Assembly (NCBI GenBank): GCA_020632665.1
Contig: JACKFC010000003.1
Span: forward strand, 1 to 64,000
DNA from: Deltaproteobacteria bacterium
GTDB lineage: Bacteria; Myxococcota_A; UBA9042
Direction: 5' to 3'
DNA: 64,000 nt
This document shows positions 15,036 to 23,851 of the stretch, one piece after another (positions within the stretch are counted from its first letter, which is position 1; each line of letters starts with the position of its first letter). The notes under the pieces are model-generated. The model saw only the letters and a list, made by a program, of their open reading frames with translations, ran no database searches and was not told where the DNA came from. The translations under genes were made by a program, and so were the position numbers.

Positions 15036-15748
15036 CTCTTGCTCGGGTCGTTGTCGTCGCGATAGGCGGCGACGCCGGTCACGGCTTCGACCAAGGCCTC
15101 GGCGCGGGACCAGAAGCGAATCCGGTGCAGCGGCTCGTTCAGCCAACCCGAGGTGATGCAGTAGTAGGTCTCGTAGGGGTAGGTGTGGTGCACGTCATGG
15201 TGCCGCACGCCGAGGATCACATGGTTGCGCTGCAGCCACAGCACCCAGCCCGGGACGTCGTCTTCGTGCGACCATTTGTGAAATTGGTTCGTCGCGAAGA
15301 CCCACGCCGCCATCGAGACGATCGTGCAGAAGCCGAAGAGGCCCCAGGCTGCTTGCAGCGGGAAGATCCAGAAGCAGGCGAAGATCACCGGCAGCGTGAC
15401 CAAGCTGTTGTTGCCGTTGGTCTCGATGAAGTCGTGCCGCGTCATGCCCTTGGGGTCGACGTGGTGCTCGCGGAAGGGGCGGATGAAGTTGGGACCGACC
15501 AGGGGCGTGTCGACCGAGCCGTAGCGGTCTCCCAGCCAGTGGACGATGCCCGAGCCGAAGTCTGCCAGCAGATAGCCGATGAAGACGCCGAGCAGGACCA
15601 GCCCGCCACGAAGCCAATCCGTTGCCTGGACCGCGACCAAATAGGTGCCATACGCGATCGAACCCAGCAGGGTCACGATCCCGATCAACTCGGCCACGCG
15701 GTGGACCCGCGAGTAGCCTTCGCTTGTCTCGGCTGGCTGCGCTCCCAT
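15032..15748 (-). CDS. carF: CarF/PEDS1 (Kua)-type plasmanylethanolamine desaturase
   Basis: This integral membrane di-iron enzyme has about 238 residues. The family introduces the vinyl-ether bond of plasmalogens; in Myxococcus xanthus CarF this also underlies light-induced carotenoid synthesis. The sequence shows the family histidine motifs: SGIVHWLGDRYGS, RPFREHHVDPKGMTRHDF, FHKWSHE and VRHHDVHHTYPYETYYC, and ETNGNN. Four hydrophobic segments are visible. The ATG at 15748 is chosen because the family begins shortly before its first membrane helix; the open frame reaches 15889 and a GTG is also possible. The gene is convergent with argE, with overlapping stops. Confidence 0.9.
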   Translation of the reverse strand: MGAQPAETSEGYSRVHRVAELIGIVTLLGSIAYGTYLVAVQATDWLRGGLVLLGVFIGYLLADFGSGIVHWLGDRYGSVDTPLVGPNFIRPFREHHVDPKGMTRHDFIETNGNNSLVTLPVIFACFWIFPLQAAWGLFGFCTIVSMAAWVFATNQFHKWSHEDDVPGWVLWLQRNHVILGVRHHDVHHTYPYETYYCITSGWLNEPLHRIRFWSRAEALVEAVTGVAAYRDDNDPSKS

Positions 15749-15939
15749 CTCTCCCCTATCGCTCCACCCGATCTTTAGCACGCCCGTCGCCGGGGCCGGA
15801 AGTCTAGCCACGCATTCGCTGCTGACAAGTCGGAGGTTGGCGTGCAGGGTGGAGGACGGGGTGTTGATCCCGCGCTCGGCGCGAGGCAACCCAATCCCAG
15901 GTCCTGCGTCTCCCCCTCGGCGACAGGACGGAGCGGCGG

Positions 15940-16821
15940 ATGGATCTTGTCGCGGCGTTTCGCAGCTTGCAGCCGATCGGTGCCCACCTCGGTGCGGCCG
16001 ACCGTCGTGACGCGCAAAATGCCGCCCGCATCCTCTACGGGACCTTGACCCGGCTGGCGCAACGCGAGCTGCGCCGCTCGGATTTCGGCGACGACGATCG
16101 CGACAGCGTCGTCAGCACCGTGCTCTACCGCATGGTCGCGCAGGGCCCACGTGGCGCTCGTGACGGTGATCCGACCGACGATGACGGGGTCACCGGTTGG
16201 TTGGTCACCGCAGTTCGCAACGCCGGCCGGGATTTGCAGCGGGGCCGTCGGCGGCATCGATCGCTCGATGAGGTCGGCGAGAACGGCCAGAGCCTGGGCG
16301 AGCGCCTGCGCGTCGACGATCACAGCGCCGAAGAGGTGCAGCAGCAGGCGTCGGCGGCGCAGCAGCAGGACGCCGCCTTCGACAAGGCCGGCCGGGTGCT
16401 GCACGCCGTGGTGATCCCGCGGGCGGTTCGCAACAAGGAGCGCAAGGCCGAGGGCGCCGGCGCCCGCCTGCACGTGACCTTGGTCGAGCTTCGCGCCGCA
16501 GCCATGGCCGAAAGCGACGTGGCCAGCCTGGCCGAAGCCGAGCTGCGCGCCGCCGGTGAGCCCTTCGACAAGCGGGAGCTCGGCAAGCGGCGCGCGGCGT
16601 TGGACAAGCGCTTCCAACGCGCACGCGAGGCCGTCCTGGCCGAGGTCGAGGCGATGCGCGAGGAGGGGCTGCTCGATGCCGCCCTGCACGCTGCGCTCGG
16701 GGTTCGGATTCAGGCCGAGCTCTATCTGCAGAAGCGCAAGGACAGCCTGCTCGCCGCCACGACGCGGGAGGCGATCCGTCGGCGCGGCGAGCGACTTTCT
16801 GGGGGCTTTACGCTGTCGTGA
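15940..16821 (+). CDS. RNA polymerase sigma-70-like protein
   Basis: The protein has 293 residues. Residues about 25-120 resemble sigma region 2: a helical block (AARILYGTLTRLAQREL), then WLVTAVRNAGRDLQRGRRRH, which parallels the ECF-sigma WLxxIARNxxxDxxRR motif, then SLDE. The C-terminal half is highly charged, Ala/Glu/Arg-rich and helical, and I see no clear region 4 helix-turn-helix. It may be a divergent sigma factor or another core-binding or nucleic-acid protein. The ATG at 15940 follows a GGAGCGGCGG purine tract. The next gene starts 80 bases later on the same strand. Confidence 0.5.
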   Translation: MDLVAAFRSLQPIGAHLGAADRRDAQNAARILYGTLTRLAQRELRRSDFGDDDRDSVVSTVLYRMVAQGPRGARDGDPTDDDGVTGWLVTAVRNAGRDLQRGRRRHRSLDEVGENGQSLGERLRVDDHSAEEVQQQASAAQQQDAAFDKAGRVLHAVVIPRAVRNKERKAEGAGARLHVTLVELRAAAMAESDVASLAEAELRAAGEPFDKRELGKRRAALDKRFQRAREAVLAEVEAMREEGLLDAALHAALGVRIQAELYLQKRKDSLLAATTREAIRRRGERLSGGFTLS

Positions 16822-16901
16822 GCGGGGGTGGTCAGAGTGGAGGTCGTGCATCGTCCTTCCACCAGAACCCTCGCTCTGGCAAGGGCTGAAACGGAGGGAA
16901 G

Positions 16902-17978
16902 ATGTCGAGCTTCAACGTCCGCCCACATATCCAACCCGACGCCGTGACGCGGTTGGGCCTCGATCAGGTCCGGCTCGGATCGGCGGTCGAGCTCCCACGC
17001 AGCGAGCAATCGCGCCGCAACCTGGGCCGCAGCTCGACCGCGATCCCGCAGTTCGAACCCGGCTTCGAGCCCATCTTCCGTCGTGGATCGCGGCCCGCCA
17101 TTCCGGTCGGTGACTTCCTGGTCGAAAAGGTCCGCACCGCCGACGGCGAGGCGTGGCGGTTGCGCTGCGACGCGGAAGAACTCGCCGTCTCGACTGCGGG
17201 CGACGATCTGCTGCCGTGGACCGTCGACCCAGCCGACCCTTCGATCGTCTACATTCAACCGGGCGCCGACGCCGCCTGCACGATCGCCAAGCCCGACGGC
17301 CGCGGCGTCGTCGTGGTCAGCGAGCCGGGGCGCGGCTTGTTCGCCTACGATTTTCGCCCGCGCACCGGCGTGACCGCGATCCCAGCGGCGCTGACCCCGG
17401 TGCGGTCGCCGGCGCCAGATTGGGTCACCGCCGCCGACCCGGCGTGGCTGGCCGAGTTGATTCGCTCGCGCGCCCAGCGCCGCGGGCCCTTCAACGCGGC
17501 CGTCAGCGTCGGCATCTGGGCGCGCCTGCGCGAGCCGGACCCATCGAGCCGGATGTTGGCCCTCGACGCCCTGCTGCTGGGCGCCGCCGATCCCGACCTC
17601 GAGCGACCCCATGCCTTCTTCGCCGAGCTCCCGGCTGGTGTGCAACGCGCTGTCGTCGAGGGCGCCCTCGCTCACGTCACCGCGCTGCACGGCTCGCTCG
17701 ACATGCTGGTCGCCAAGCTCGACCTGGAGAGCCCGGCTTGGCGCGACGCGCTGCTCGCGGCGCTGCACCTGCGCGACGATATCGAGTCGGCGCTCGTGCT
17801 GCTCCGCGGCGCGGGACAGGCCGATATCGTCGAGTCGGCGCTGCGGCCGGTCGACCGCTCTTTCGGCCTCTTCGTCCGTTCGATGCCCCGGCCCCTGCGC
17901 CTGGGCGATGCGCGACTGCAGCGCATCGCCGAGGTCGAGCACGACGCATGGTGGTCGGCCACGCCGATCCTTCGCTAG
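16902..17978 (+). CDS. Conserved-looking hypothetical protein paired with the sigma-like gene
   Basis: The protein has 358 residues with a strong ribosome site (GGAGGGAAG) before the ATG. It has no signal peptide or membrane segment. The N-terminal half is beta-rich (DFLVEKVRTADGEAWRLRC and similar). The C-terminal half (residues about 180-345) is a series of short amphipathic helices resembling HEAT-type repeats. I recognise no family. Its position, 80 bases after the sigma-like gene in the same direction, suggests a shared transcript and possibly a regulatory partner; that is inference. Confidence 0.6.
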   Translation: MSSFNVRPHIQPDAVTRLGLDQVRLGSAVELPRSEQSRRNLGRSSTAIPQFEPGFEPIFRRGSRPAIPVGDFLVEKVRTADGEAWRLRCDAEELAVSTAGDDLLPWTVDPADPSIVYIQPGADAACTIAKPDGRGVVVVSEPGRGLFAYDFRPRTGVTAIPAALTPVRSPAPDWVTAADPAWLAELIRSRAQRRGPFNAAVSVGIWARLREPDPSSRMLALDALLLGAADPDLERPHAFFAELPAGVQRAVVEGALAHVTALHGSLDMLVAKLDLESPAWRDALLAALHLRDDIESALVLLRGAGQADIVESALRPVDRSFGLFVRSMPRPLRLGDARLQRIAEVEHDAWWSATPILR

Positions 17979-18006
17979 TCACCGCAGCTGCTTCTCGACC
18001 CAAGCC

Positions 18007-18046
18007 AAAAACAGCGCGGCCGCCGAGGTCTCCCCCGGCGGCCGCG
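18007..18046 (-). terminator. Rho-independent terminator
   Basis: An 11-bp GC-rich stem (18015-18025 paired with 18036-18046, loop 18026-18035) is followed on the minus strand by TTTTT (18011-18007). It lies just after the stop of the minus-strand P-domain gene and between convergent genes. Confidence 0.75.
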
Positions 18047-18066
18047 GCGCAGATGCGCGGGTCGCC

Positions 18067-20064
18067 TTAGAAGGCGTTGCTGCCGACGTATTCGACTTCG
18101 ACGAACGAGTTGGTCGGACCGGCGAACCAAACGTACGAACTGCTGTTGTCCGTGTTGGTATCGGAACGGAACTCGATCCGGTCGCCGACCTTGAGCTGCA
18201 CCAACTTTTCGTGGTCGCGGGTCATGTCGTTGTAGGAGTTGTCGTCGATCTCCTGGGCGTAATCTACCGCCGAACCGTTGACGTAGATCGCGCTGTCCCA
18301 CTGGGTATAGGGCTGGGTGCGGACGTGCCAACGCACGCGGTACCAACCAGCGATCTTCACGGTGATCCGGCCGATCTTCTTGCTGTTGTTGCTGCCGTCG
18401 TGCCACTCGGCGTCGTAGCCGTTGCTCGTCGTGCCGCTCGGCGGGGCGTAGGTGCTGATGTCGAGGTAGTCGCCCGCAGTGTTGACCGTGGTCTTGTTCA
18501 GGCAATACCAGTTCCAGCTCGAGGTGTAGCGGCGGTCCAGGCTGCAGTAGCCTTGGTAGACCACCGGGCGGGCCTTGGCCATCACCCAGGCGGCACCGTC
18601 GCAAGCGACCAAGCCCTTTCCGCCGGTCCAACGCAGTTCACCCTTGTGCTTCGCGTCGCAGGTGCCGGTGGTCGAGGCAATCTTGATCGCGCCACCGACG
18701 TGCAGATCCTTGTTGGCGAGCAGGTTGGCGTTGACCGCGACCTTCTGGTTCGAGAGCGTCTGGATCTTGATCGACCAGTTGACGATGACACCGTCGGTCT
18801 TCTTGGTCACATCGCAGAGGGCGGCGTTGCCGGGCTTCTGCGGCACGCAGAACTCGGTGTCCTTCACCTTCAGATTCCACACGCCCTTGGGGTTCTTGCC
18901 GATCCACGTCGTCAGGTCGCCCGATTTCGGCGCCGTCTTCGGGTAGGTCAGCGTCAGCTGCTTGATCGAGTCGTCCTTCGCGCACGGGTCGCAGAGGACG
19001 TAGCCGACCTTCTTGTCGTCCGGCGGAAGCAAGGTGATGGCGGCCTTGCTGAAGTCCGTATTCTTGACGTTGATCGTCAGCTCGAAGGTCTGCGCCACGC
19101 CGATGTCGGGGAACGTGATGTTGCTGATGCCCTCGGCGCCGGTGTTGTCCGGGATGGCGATGTCCTTGCTGTCGGCGCTGATGGTGTCGACGTATTGGTT
19201 GGTGAGCAGGTCGTTGCTGATCTCGTTCAGCCCGTCCTTGGGCAGGGCGGTCGGGTCGAGCGCCGCGACGCACACCAGCGAGCCGTCTGCCTTGATGCCC
19301 TTCACGACTTCGCCAGGCTTGCTGCAGGTTCCGGCCGGCGTCTTGATGCCGGTGAGCTTGCTGCCGTCGCCGACGAAGGAGGTGGCAGTGACGGACTTCG
19401 CCGCGACGTCGCCGGAGAACGTGCCGTTCTTCGCCTTGATGCTGTTGCCGCCGAGGTCGATATCACCGTCGAACTTCATCTCCGCCGCCGAGACGCAGCC
19501 GGTGCAGGCGAGGTCGAGCGCAGGGCCGCCCTTGGTCGAGCTGCCGGCGTAGTTGAAGCCGAGCTTGCTGGCCGAGATGCCGCCATTGGCGAGCTGGTTG
19601 GCCTTGATGCAGCCGGTGCAGCCGACCGCGTCGGCGGTCATCGCGTGCGCGGCGACCAAGGCATAGGCCACCGAGTGCAGCGGCTTGCGCGGCAGCTCGG
19701 GGTCGCTGCCGACCTGCACACCGAGCCACGCGCTGCTCAGTCCGGCCAGGATCTTGCCGTCGAGCGCTTTGCTCGTGCCCATCGCGTACGAGAAGCGACC
19801 GCTGGCAACCGTGACCTTGACCGGTCCCTCGGACCAGGCCGCCGTCTTGGCGCCTTCCGCTGCGTAGATGGAGAACGTCAAGTCGTACTCGCCGTCCGCG
19901 GCCGGCGCACCTGCACGCGAGAGCAGAACGCCCTCGACCGCCGCCGTCGTCGGCACGGCAGCGTGCACAGGAGCGGCGATGACCATCGCGGCCAACGCGG
20001 CAAGTCCAGCGGCGGGGCGAATGGCACGAATCCAGTTTTTCACGACGACCAGTGGCAGGCTCAT
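18067..20064 (-). CDS. Secreted protein with P/Homo B-like domain and C1q/TNF-like C-terminus
   Basis: The protein has 665 residues from an ATG at 20064 with a GAGGAG ribosome site. A long signal peptide ends near AAPVHA. Residues about 165-240 form a block shared almost word for word with the protein at 21608 (LDLACTGCVSAAEMKFDGD, GGNSIKAKNGTFSGDV, FVGDGSKLTGI). Residues about 300-450 resemble the P/Homo B domain of proprotein convertases (IPDNTGAEG, LLPPDDKKVGYVLCDPC, WIGKNPKGVWNLKVKD). Residues about 555-665 look like a C1q/TNF jelly-roll (AGWYRVRWHVR, VQLKVGDRIEF). There is no protease domain. A surface adhesion or recognition role is inferred. It is divergent from the Ser/Thr kinase gene. 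Confidence 0.8.
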   Translation of the reverse strand: MSLPLVVVKNWIRAIRPAAGLAALAAMVIAAPVHAAVPTTAAVEGVLLSRAGAPAADGEYDLTFSIYAAEGAKTAAWSEGPVKVTVASGRFSYAMGTSKALDGKILAGLSSAWLGVQVGSDPELPRKPLHSVAYALVAAHAMTADAVGCTGCIKANQLANGGISASKLGFNYAGSSTKGGPALDLACTGCVSAAEMKFDGDIDLGGNSIKAKNGTFSGDVAAKSVTATSFVGDGSKLTGIKTPAGTCSKPGEVVKGIKADGSLVCVAALDPTALPKDGLNEISNDLLTNQYVDTISADSKDIAIPDNTGAEGISNITFPDIGVAQTFELTINVKNTDFSKAAITLLPPDDKKVGYVLCDPCAKDDSIKQLTLTYPKTAPKSGDLTTWIGKNPKGVWNLKVKDTEFCVPQKPGNAALCDVTKKTDGVIVNWSIKIQTLSNQKVAVNANLLANKDLHVGGAIKIASTTGTCDAKHKGELRWTGGKGLVACDGAAWVMAKARPVVYQGYCSLDRRYTSSWNWYCLNKTTVNTAGDYLDISTYAPPSGTTSNGYDAEWHDGSNNSKKIGRITVKIAGWYRVRWHVRTQPYTQWDSAIYVNGSAVDYAQEIDDNSYNDMTRDHEKLVQLKVGDRIEFRSDTNTDNSSSYVWFAGPTNSFVEVEYVGSNAF

Positions 20065-20283
20065 GAGTCTCCTCTTCCCGAGAGTTGTGCGATGCGCGGC
20101 GCGCCTGGGGACGCTATCCTTTCCACACGAAGAACACAAATCTGCATCGCTGGCCGCACACTTCCGTCCTGACAGCGGGCGCGGCACGCCCCGACGAGGC
20201 GCCTGCGGGCCGCCCGGTGAAGTGCGGCAGACAGCGCCCGAGCGGAGTGCTACCCTATTGCCGGGTGGTGTTTCGGGGGGTCC

Positions 20284-21567
20284 GTGGCTGCGCATGAGCG
20301 CCAATGTCCGGTCTGTGGGTCTGCGACGTCGGCACGTGCCTGCGCCGAAGATGGCGCCGCGACCGTTCGCTTGCTCGACTGCACGGCAGGCGAGATTCGG
20401 CCCGGCACGGTGCTCGATGGGCGCATCGCGGTCGGCGAGCTGATCGGCCGCGGCGGTTTCGCCAAGGTTTGGGGGGCACGCGACTTCAGCGGCACCGATC
20501 TCGCCATCAAGGTGATGTCGAAGGCCTACGTCGCCGCGGATATCGAGAATATCCGCCGCTTCGTGCGCGAGGCCGACATCACCAGCCGCCTGGTCCACGG
20601 CAATACGATCCGCGTCTTCGACGTCGGCCAAACCGAGGACGGCCAGCTCCTGCTGGTGATGGAGCGCCTGCGCGGCCACGCCCTCACCCACCGCTTGCGC
20701 CATCTGCGGCACGACAAGGTGTTGATGGCGGTGGACGAGGCGATCCAGATCGGCGTGCAGGTCCTCAGCAGCCTGACCGAAGCCCATGGCGCGGGCCTGG
20801 TGCACCGCGATCTGAAGCCGGACAACATCTTCCTGCATCGCGTCGGCAAGGGCCAGATCGTCAAGGTCATCGACTTCGGCATCGCGCACCGCGACGGCTC
20901 GGAGATGACGCGGGTCGGCCAGGTGCTCGGCACGCCGGCCTATATGAGCCCCGAGCAGGCCCGCGGCGCGGCGATCGATGGACGTGCCGACCTCTATTCG
21001 CTCGGCGTCATCCTCTTCCAGCTCTTCACGGGCCGGGTCCCGTTCCCCGACGAAGACAACCCGCTGATGACGATGATGCACCACGTCATGAGCCCGATCC
21101 CGGATCCGCGCGCGTTCCGACCCGAGCTCGGCGAGGCCGCCGCCGAGCTGACGATGCGGGCCCTCGCGAAAGAAGCCGAGGGCCGCTTCGAGGACGCCGC
21201 GACGATGCGCGACGCCTTGCGCGCGTGTCTCGCTCCTGCCAGCGCACCCAGCACGGCGCCGCGTCGCGAGCGGGATCGTCGGGCGCCACGCAGCGCCGCG
21301 CAGGTCGCCGCGGCCCGCCGCCGGCACGCGCCGCCTGTGGATCGGCCGCCGCCGCTGCCCTCCAGTGTGAAGACGACCGCCGAGAGCGTCGCCGTGCCGG
21401 TCGCGGCCCTACCCGAGGCACCGCCTCCGCTGCCCGCTGCCGTGCCGCTGCCCGCGACCGCGCCGTCGCAAGCGATCCCGCCGCCGCCGCCGAGTCGTCG
21501 GCCGACGCTTTCACGCTTGAACCCGCCGCCGCCGCCGGCCACACTCGGCGGGAAAGCCGAGCCGTAG
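20284..21567 (+). CDS. Serine/threonine protein kinase with N-terminal zinc ribbon
   Basis: The protein has 427 residues from a GTG at 20284 after a GGGGGG tract. It starts with a short zinc-ribbon-like motif (CPVCG...CAEDG, residues 8-23). The kinase domain follows (about 45-315) with GRGGFAKVWG, catalytic Lys in LAIKVM, HRDLKPDN, DFGIAH and the activation-segment SPEQARG; all catalytic residues are present. The last ~110 residues are Pro/Arg-rich with no membrane helix, so it is probably a soluble Pkn2-type kinase. It sits between two related P-domain secreted proteins, with 219 bases to the divergent one and 40 bases to the co-oriented one. Confidence 0.93.
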   Translation: MAAHERQCPVCGSATSARACAEDGAATVRLLDCTAGEIRPGTVLDGRIAVGELIGRGGFAKVWGARDFSGTDLAIKVMSKAYVAADIENIRRFVREADITSRLVHGNTIRVFDVGQTEDGQLLLVMERLRGHALTHRLRHLRHDKVLMAVDEAIQIGVQVLSSLTEAHGAGLVHRDLKPDNIFLHRVGKGQIVKVIDFGIAHRDGSEMTRVGQVLGTPAYMSPEQARGAAIDGRADLYSLGVILFQLFTGRVPFPDEDNPLMTMMHHVMSPIPDPRAFRPELGEAAAELTMRALAKEAEGRFEDAATMRDALRACLAPASAPSTAPRRERDRRAPRSAAQVAAARRRHAPPVDRPPPLPSSVKTTAESVAVPVAALPEAPPPLPAAVPLPATAPSQAIPPPPPSRRPTLSRLNPPPPPATLGGKAEP

Positions 21568-21607
21568 CGCCGCAGCTCATGCGGCCACAGCCACCGAGAG
21601 GTCCGTC

Positions 21608-23851
21608 ATGATGCAACGATCGCCTTCGCTGCTCCGCGTCGCGGCGCCGCGCATCCGACCGCTCGCCACCCTCGCCGCGTTGATGCTCGCCACGGTATTG
21701 CTCGCCACGGTATTGCTCGCAACGGTCCTGCCGAGCGACGCGGTCGCTGCGCCCGACACCAGCATGGTCGAGGGAGTCTTGCACGCCGGCGGTGGTCAGC
21801 CAGCGGCCGATGGCACCTACCAGTTGACGTTCTCGCTCTACCAAGGCTCCGCCGCGCAGTCGGCGGTCTGGAGCGAGGGTCCGGTCGACGTGAAGGTGAC
21901 CGGCGGCCGCTTCGTCGCGGCGCTCGGCAGCAAGACGCCGCTCGCGGCCAAGGACCTCGCCGCCCTGAAGGATCCGTGGCTCGGCGTGCAAGTCGGCAGT
22001 GATCCGGAGCTTCCGCGGCAAGAGCTCTTCGCGACCCCGATGGCGCGCGTCGCCGGCTTGGCTGCCGGGCTCTCCTGCGATGGCTGCGTGCAGGGCGATC
22101 AGCTCGCCAACGGCGGGATCGCCGCGAGCAAGATCGGCTTCAACTACGCCGCGAGCTCGACCAAGGCCGGACCCGCGCTCGACCTCGCGTGCACCGGCTG
22201 CGTCTCTGTTGCCGAGATGAAGTTCGACGGCGATGTCGACCTCGGCGGCAACAGCATCAAGGCGAAGAACGGCACCTTCTCCGGCGACGTGGTCGCCAAG
22301 ACGATGACCGCCAACGCCTTCGTCGGCGACGGCAGCGGCCTCACCGGGGTCAAGCTCGGCGCCGCGGCCTGCAAGACCGGGCAGGTCGTGCGCGGGATCG
22401 CGGCGGATGGCTCGCTGCTCTGCACCGCCGGGGGCGGAGACGTCGGCGCGGCGACCGGCGGCCTGCTCAGCACCGAGTTCACCGACGCCCAGGGGGCGCC
22501 GCAGGCGAACTTGCCGATCCCCGACAATACCGGCGCCGACGCCAGCTCGACGATCACCTTCCCCGATCTCGGCACCGCCAAGGGCATCAAGATCGCCGTG
22601 AAGATCAGCAATACCGACCTCTCGACCGTGCGGATCAAGCTCCTGCCACCGGACGACAAGAAGGTCGGCTACCTCCTCTGTGATCCTTGCGGAGAGAAGG
22701 ACGCCAAGTCGCTCGAGGCCGAGTGGAGCCACAGCAAGGCGCCGAAAACCGGCGATCTCTCGACCTGGCTCGGCAACAACCCGAAGGGCGAGTGGACGCT
22801 CTTGGTCAACGATTCATCGTTCTGCGTGCCGCAGGCGCCCGGCAACGCCACGCTCTGCGACCTCAGCGCCAAGACCGACGGCCTGATCATCGACTGGTCG
22901 GTCGAGGCGCAGACGATCTCGACCAAGAAGATCGCCGCCACCAGCGCCCTGCAGCTCTCGCCGCTCTCCTCGGCGCCCTTGCCCTGCACCGAGAACCACA
23001 TGGGCGCACTCTACTTCGACAAGGCCAGCAAATCGCTGCGCTACTGCGATGGTTCGGCCTGGCGCACGCTGGCCGATACCTGCGGCAACGGCATCGTCGA
23101 ACCGAACGAGCAATGCGACGACGGCAACAACGCCGACGGCGACGGCTGCAGCAAGACCTGCCAGACGACCTGCGGCGACAAGCTCGTGGTCGGCGCCGAG
23201 GAGTGCGACGACGGCAACCAAGTCGGCACCGACGCCTGCGACAACAGCTGCAAGCTCACCGCCTACGGCACCGACAAGGCCATGCCCGGCACCAGCTGCC
23301 TCGATATCTTCACCCAGTTCAAGGCCGCCGGCGTGACCCAGAAGGACGGCAGCTATTGGATCAAGGCGCCGAAGGGCCAGGTCATCGCGGTCGACTGCGA
23401 TATGTCGAGCGAGGGCGGCGGCTACACCTACTTCACGGTCGCCTCGGGCAAGACGACCTCCCGCTCCACCGACGACAATACCTGCAAGGACTACGGCCTC
23501 GACATCGTCTACCCGCGCAGCAAGGCGCAGTGGACCTGGATGCTGGCGAAATACGATACCAGCTACTTCAGCACCATCCCCGGCGTGACCAAGTCCGGCA
23601 ACGGCGGCAGCTATACCGGTTGCGTGATGCGTGATCCGAAGAGCTACGGCTCGGGTTGTGGCGATTGGAAGGTGCCCGACGGCGGCCGCTGGTGGCTCCG
23701 CGACTCCACCTATACCGAGCCGAACGGCGACTACACCGCCAATTGCTGGCTCTCGATGTACCAGCACACCCCGGGGGATATCCGCTTCAACGACGGCAAC
23801 TGCAGCTACTCGACGAGCAAATACGTCTGCTCCACCAACGACAAGAAGTGA
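21608..23851 (+). CDS. Secreted P-domain paralogue with Cys-rich and fibrinogen-like C-terminus
   Basis: The protein has 747 residues and is a paralogue of the protein at 18067. Both share the N-terminal domain, the LDLACTGCVS/GGNSIKAKNGTFSGDV block and the P/Homo B-like region (IPDNTGADASS, LLPPDDKKVGYLLCDPC, WLGNNPKGEWTLLVND). From residue about 491 it diverges: a DUF4215-type Cys repeat (CGNGIVEPNEQCDDGNNADG), then a region starting SCLDIFTQFKAAG with VDCDMSSEGGGYTYF, like the N-terminus of fibrinogen-type domains, to the end. The signal peptide contains three LATVL repeats. The start follows GAGAGG. The stop overlaps the GTG of the next gene. Confidence 0.8.
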   Translation: MMQRSPSLLRVAAPRIRPLATLAALMLATVLLATVLLATVLPSDAVAAPDTSMVEGVLHAGGGQPAADGTYQLTFSLYQGSAAQSAVWSEGPVDVKVTGGRFVAALGSKTPLAAKDLAALKDPWLGVQVGSDPELPRQELFATPMARVAGLAAGLSCDGCVQGDQLANGGIAASKIGFNYAASSTKAGPALDLACTGCVSVAEMKFDGDVDLGGNSIKAKNGTFSGDVVAKTMTANAFVGDGSGLTGVKLGAAACKTGQVVRGIAADGSLLCTAGGGDVGAATGGLLSTEFTDAQGAPQANLPIPDNTGADASSTITFPDLGTAKGIKIAVKISNTDLSTVRIKLLPPDDKKVGYLLCDPCGEKDAKSLEAEWSHSKAPKTGDLSTWLGNNPKGEWTLLVNDSSFCVPQAPGNATLCDLSAKTDGLIIDWSVEAQTISTKKIAATSALQLSPLSSAPLPCTENHMGALYFDKASKSLRYCDGSAWRTLADTCGNGIVEPNEQCDDGNNADGDGCSKTCQTTCGDKLVVGAEECDDGNQVGTDACDNSCKLTAYGTDKAMPGTSCLDIFTQFKAAGVTQKDGSYWIKAPKGQVIAVDCDMSSEGGGYTYFTVASGKTTSRSTDDNTCKDYGLDIVYPRSKAQWTWMLAKYDTSYFSTIPGVTKSGNGGSYTGCVMRDPKSYGSGCGDWKVPDGGRWWLRDSTYTEPNGDYTANCWLSMYQHTPGDIRFNDGNCSYSTSKYVCSTNDKK
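21686..21730 (+). repeat. Three tandem 15-base units in a signal peptide
   Basis: The unit CTCGCCACGGTATTG occurs twice exactly (21686-21700, 21701-21715) and once with changes (21716-21730). It encodes LATVL three times in the hydrophobic core of the signal peptide. Confidence 0.9.
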
